Below, in pieces: positions 59,190 to 64,000 of a stretch of DNA of 64,000 bases. The position numbers were made by a program, and so were the translations under genes. The stretch spans positions 1 to 64,000 of the forward strand of contig LLCB01000282.1 of assembly GCA_001414345.1 (NCBI GenBank), written 5' to 3'. Position 1 is the stretch's first letter, and every line of letters begins with the position of its first letter. The stretch comes from Hymenoscyphus infarciens (lineage: Eukaryota; Ascomycota; Leotiomycetes; Helotiales; Helotiaceae). The notes under the pieces are model-generated. The model was not told where the DNA came from and did no database searches. It saw nothing but the letters and a program-made list of their open reading frames with translations.

Positions 59190-60139
59190 TATGGATATTA
59201 CTACGGTGGAGCAGAGATCAAGCTTGGGGGTGTGTAGGTCTGCACAACGAGTAAAGGCTAGGAATATATTCAGAATATTCACGATTTTCCACGGATAAAA
59301 TACCCTTCGAATTATTCAAGAATAAGGAGCGTTTAGGGGGTGAATAGTAGTTGTTTATTTATGAATATTCTATATTTACCGCCCTTTTAGTATAGCTTCC
59401 TACTTATCTAAACATATATGAAAATCCCTTGAAATTATCTGCTTTAGTCGCTTTTGTTATCTCGATTAGGCTACGCCGGGGCGTTTCTAGGCTAAAAAAG
59501 TGGATAAAATACCTAGTTATTGAATAAAAAGACGTCGAAACCTATGACGGCCCTCTATAAATACACAAAGAGAGTGCTTATAGAATGATACCTAATATTA
59601 AGGAAAACTAAACTAAAGAGAAAAGCAAAGAGTATAAGCACTCTAGCTTTATTTATATATATTAAGTAAAGCCTCGGCAAAGCCTTGAGCTAACCTAGTT
59701 ATATAAGTAATATATATAACTAGGACTATTATACTACCCCCTCTTTAAAAGGGGCCCTCTATAACTAAGCAGCTTTATCCTCTTTTAATATAGAAGTATT
59801 AAGCTCTAGCTTACTATAATCCTCCCTCTTAGCCTTATATACTGTTTTCTATAGTAGAAGAGCTTCTAAGAGACTAGCTATTTTTAGCTTCTCTAAATAG
59901 AACCTCTCTACTAGTTATAGTATATATATTAGTTATTAAGCTAGATACTAAGTAAGGTTTTTATTATAGCCTTTCTACTTAATTTAGTAATAAAGGGACT
60001 ACTATCTCTTCTTACTAGCTAGTATTTCTTTAACCTTCTATTCCTCTTCTTTGTTTATAATAATTAGTAAAAGTAGTATAACTACCTATCCTAGTAAGAG
60101 ATTATCTATAGCCTTATATAACTTCTTAGAGGCAAAGAT
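59190..60139. other. 5' flank of the BTB gene passing into RIP-type AT-rich DNA
   Basis: From about 59330 the sequence becomes AT-rich and poor in CpA/TpG. No gene or bounded element found. Confidence 0.5.
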
Positions 60140-60634
60140 TATAATAGCACGAAATACACATAACTATAGTAGAGGCATATAGGAGTATATATGACAGAAT
60201 AACATATGTAGATACTAGGCTCTAATACGGAAGAAAATAATAACTGTCTCTCTACTATACTAAACATAAACGTCTATATATAAGAAGGTCGGAAGCTTCT
60301 AAGTTCTAATAATAATAATAACCGAGCCCTGCCTAATATAGCTAATACTAAATAACAAGAGCCGAAAAGCTAAATATATAACCTCTAATCCTTTAGAAAG
60401 CTAAATATATAATATCTAAACCTTAATCCCTTTTATATATAAATGTTAGATATTAATACCTTCGGCACTTTACTTATATAAGTATCGGTTATTTATAATC
60501 TTAGCTCTAGAGGTATTAGAGGTATTAGTACTACTTAGGGGTATTAGCAGTTTTACGAATACTAATATTTAGAATAGTACTATTATATAATAATCTAGCT
60601 ATTATATAATAATCTAAGATAGTATACTATTATA
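60140..60634 (-). repeat. LTR of truncated gypsy copy C (495 bp)
   Basis: Same orientation as the complete element; starts TATAATAGCACG and ends GTATACTATTATA. It has the extra segment of about 117 bp (about 60380-60600) also present in copy A, so copies A and C form the long-LTR subfamily. Confidence 0.85.
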
Positions 60635-61765
60635 TCCTCTCTCCTTTAAAAAGACTTATCCTAAGTCTTTAGTAGTTAATTAGCATAGTATTAGGTTAAT
60701 CGAAGTATTATTTATCTTTTTATTATAAAGAATATAATTTATCTTACTATTATAGTATCTAGTAGTCGAGGTAAGGTCGGTGGCTAGTAGTATTATTATT
60801 TAAAAGCTAATCGCTCTTTATTTACTACTATATACTATATAATAATAGGATATAAACAGAAGAGAAGCTAATAATTAGCTAGTAGGTAGAAAGCAGTATA
60901 CTACTATAGAGTTATCGTGTTCTTACTATTATTATATATTATAATAGTAATTATTAAGTAATAAATAACAATTATAAAGCAATAGCTATTATTATAAGTA
61001 GTATATTAGTAGGTGACTTTTCCTTAATTCTAACTTCTCTTCTTCTTTTCTTTTTATCTAAATAATATAAATAGTAAGAATATCTTTTAATTAGATATAT
61101 TCTTATATACTAACTTATCTCTTAGAATATATATATATATTATATATATATATATAAAAGTAAGTTCTTCTCTTCTTAATCAGACCTAATTTAAAGCTAA
61201 TCTAATATAGTAAAATGCCTCTTCTATATCCTCCTAGTACGCTTCTAGCTACTTACTAAGTCTACTACGTTTAGTACTTTTGAGTAAAATCTTAGAACAG
61301 AGATTACGTATACGCTTTTAAGAAGCCGAAGTTAAAGAAGTATAAGTACTATATAGAGTAGAATACTATATATATCCTAGTAAGTTTAATCTTAAATATA
61401 TACTAAATCTATTCTAACTTAGGTAGTTGCTATAGTTTATTAGAAAGGAGTTTAGTAAGCTTTAGAGTAAGAAGGAGAAGAGAGAGGTTAAGAAGACTAC
61501 TAAGGCCTTAGATAAGGTATTAGTTGTTACTAGTATAAAGGTACTAAAGAATAGCTTAGAAGTATAGTTTACTCTTCTAAAAAAGACTTAGACGCTTTAC
61601 GCTAAGGTTGCTATAAGTACTCCTTACTTATTAGAGCGGTTTTAGTTACTAACATTTAATAGTCCTTATACTATACTATAGAGAGTAGAACCTCTATCTA
61701 AACCTAGGTTTAGGTCCTCTTTAAGGCCTATCTAAAGAGTTTACAAGCGTCCTCTCTAAAGCCGG
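60635..61765 (-). mobile_element. 3' internal part of gypsy copy C, truncated by the satellite
   Basis: Aligns with 44835-45950 of the complete element, starting with the same CTCTCTCCTTTAAAAAGAC after the LTR. Homology stops at about 61765, right after TCTAAAGCCGG, where the complete element continues TTATAAGAG. The pol genes are absent. Confidence 0.8.
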
Positions 61766-61853
61766 CACCTTAGGTATATATAGACACCCTGCTAAGAGTC
61801 GGATCTTACGTATATATCCGACTATGAGTTTATAAGAACCGGTTTTTACGTAC

Positions 61854-64000
61854 TCGATTAATTTATCGATTACTTATATAAAATAAGTATAAGGTAATAG
61901 ATTTATTTATTAATTACCTTATAATAAATCTAAGAGAAATAGAAGTAAGTAATCGATTTATTTATTAATTATACTAGTAAAAATAATACTAGGTAATCGA
62001 TTTATTTATCGATTACCTTACTAGAAATAATAATACTAGGTAATCGATTAATTTATTAATTACTTTACTAGTAATAATAATACTAGGTAATCGATTAATT
62101 TATCGATTACCTTACTAAAAATAATAATACTAGGTAATCGATTTATTTATCGATTACCTTACTAGAAATAATACTAGATAATCGATTTATTTATCAATTA
62201 CCTTAGTAATAATAATACTAGGTAATCGATTTATTTATCGATTACCTTAATAGTAATACTACTAGGTAATCGATTTATTTATCGATTATCTTACTAAAAA
62301 TAATACTAGGTAATCGATTTATTTATCGATTACCTTAGTAATAATAATACTAGGTAATCGATTAATTTATCGATTATCTTACTAGAAATAATAATACTAG
62401 GTAATCGATTAATTTATCGATTATCTTACTAATAATAATAATACTAGGTAATCGATTAATTTATCGATTACCTTACTAGAAATAATACTAGGTAATCGAT
62501 TTATTTATCGATTACCTTAGTAGTAATAATGCTAGGTAATAATACTAGGTAATCGATTTATTTATCTATTACCTAGCTAGAAATAATACTACTAGGTAAT
62601 CGATTAATTTATCGATTACCTTATTAGAAATAATAATACTAGGTAATCGATTTATTTATCGATTACTTTAGTAGTAATCTTTATAATCGATTTATTTATC
62701 GATTATAGTACTAGTAAAACTACTAGGTAATCGATTTATTTATCGATTATCTTACTAGAAATAATACTAGGTAATCGATTTATTTATCGATTACCTTAGT
62801 AATAATAATACTAGATAATTAATTAATTTATTAATTACTTTACTAGAAATAATAATACTAGGTAATCGATTAATTTATCGATTATCTTACTAGTAATAAT
62901 AATACTAGGTAATCGATTAATTTATTAATTATCTTACTAATAATAATACTAGGTAATTGATTTATTTATAGATTATCTTACTAGAAATAATACTAGGTAA
63001 TCGATTTATTTATCTATTACCTTACTAGTAATAATAATACTAGGTAATCGATTTATTTATCGATTATCTTACTAATAATAATACTAGGTAATCGATTTAT
63101 TTATTAATTACCTTACTAGTAATAATAATACTAGGTAATTAATTAATTTATTAATTATCTTACTAAAAATAATAATACTAGGTAATTGATTTATTTATTA
63201 ATTACCTTACTAGAAATAATAATACTAGGTAATTAATTAATTTATTAATTACCTTACTAGTAATAATAATACTAGGTAATTGATTAATTTATTAATTATC
63301 TTACTAAAAATAATAATACTAGATAATCGATTTATTTATCGATTATCTTACTAGAAATAATAATACTAGGTAATCGATTTATTTATCAATTACCTTACTA
63401 AAAATAATAATACTAGGTAATCGATTTATTTATTAATTATCTTACTAGAAATAATACTAAGTAATCGATTTATTTATCAATTACCTTACTAGAAATAATA
63501 CTAGATAATCGATTTATTTATTAATTACCTTAGTAATAATAATACTAGGTAATCGATTTATTTATCAATTACTTTAATAGTAATACTACTAGGTAATCGA
63601 TTTATTTATCGATTACTTTACTAGAAATAATACTAGGTAATCGATTTATTTATCGATTACTTTAGTAGTAATCTTTATAATCGATTTATTTATCGATTAT
63701 AGTACTAGTAAAACTACTAGGTAATCGATTTATTTATCGATTATCTTACTAGAAATAATACTAGGTAATCGATTTATTTATTAATTACCTTAGTAATAAT
63801 AATACTAGGTAATCGATTAATTTATTAATTACCTTACTAGAAATAATAATACTAGGTAATCGATTAATTTATTAATTACCTTACTAGTAATAATAATACT
63901 AGGTAATCGATTAATTTATTAATTACTTTACTAAAAATAATAATACTAAGTAATTGATTTATTTATCGATTGTCTTACTAGAAATAATACTAGGTAATCG
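61854..64000. repeat. palindromic satellite array, about 43-bp units, continuing past the window
   Basis: Roughly 50 head-to-tail units. Each has an inverted repeat, GGTAATCGAT and ATCGATTACC, around a TTATTT or TAATTT centre, joined by a linker such as TTACTAGAAATAATACTA. Units vary mainly at the CpG in ATCGAT. A linker variant (GTAGTAATCTTTATAATCGA) with its neighbours occurs at 62671 and again at 63665, 994 bp apart, showing segmental duplication inside the array. There is no coding potential. Confidence 0.9.

Noticed and set aside
61854..64000. Regularly spaced palindromic units that look CRISPR-like
   Set aside because: Units are head-to-tail with no unique spacers, in a eukaryotic context; it is a satellite.

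Overview
This is filamentous ascomycete nuclear DNA. Genes have short introns (48-119 nt) with GT...AG ends and CTAA(C/T)-like branch sites. Family content includes HET, BTB/POZ, cytochrome P450, a PKS fragment, a Kre9/KNH-like surface protein and ATP11. Long AT-rich blocks almost lack CpA and TpG, the footprint of repeat-induced point mutation (RIP). A Leotiomycete (Sclerotiniaceae-like) origin is my guess from protein style; the sequence alone does not fix the species.

Layout: the window is a mosaic of gene islands and RIP-saturated repeat blocks. 1-4.4 kb: the 3' part of a Ty3/gypsy element with its LTR, a TA-flanked MITE and a RIP-mutated copy of part of the next gene. 4.4-10.9 kb: a dead secreted PAF-acetylhydrolase-like gene and two members of an unrecognised local gene family. 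10.9-13.4 kb: degraded repeats including hAT-end sequence and 116-bp tandem repeats. 13.7-35.9 kb: the main gene island (third member of the local family, peroxisomal 4-coumarate-CoA-ligase-like enzyme, ATP11, PKS fragment, P450, HET protein, Kre9/KNH-like membrane protein, several doubtful small ORFs), interrupted by a 606-bp hAT-type MITE. 35.9-38.6 kb: two inverted MITEs, one carrying a solo LTR. 38.6-41 kb: AT-rich DNA without genes. 41.06 kb: fourth member of the local family. 42.5-55.8 kb: a BTB/POZ gene split by a hAT transposon, which is itself split by a complete 7.8-kb gypsy element; every junction keeps a perfect target-site duplication. 55.8-59.2 kb: a cluster of small palindromes and an intact BTB/POZ gene. 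60.1-64 kb: a truncated gypsy element running into a long array of about 43-bp palindromic satellite units that continues past the window end.

The genes do not form one pathway. The clearest housekeeping gene is ATP11. The acyl-CoA ligase ends in SKL and should act in peroxisomes. The PKS piece next to a P450 looks like the wreck of a secondary-metabolite locus. The most unusual content is the four-member family sharing two uncharacterised domains, the dated three-layer transposon nest, and the palindromic satellite whose variants show stepwise CpG-to-TpA decay.
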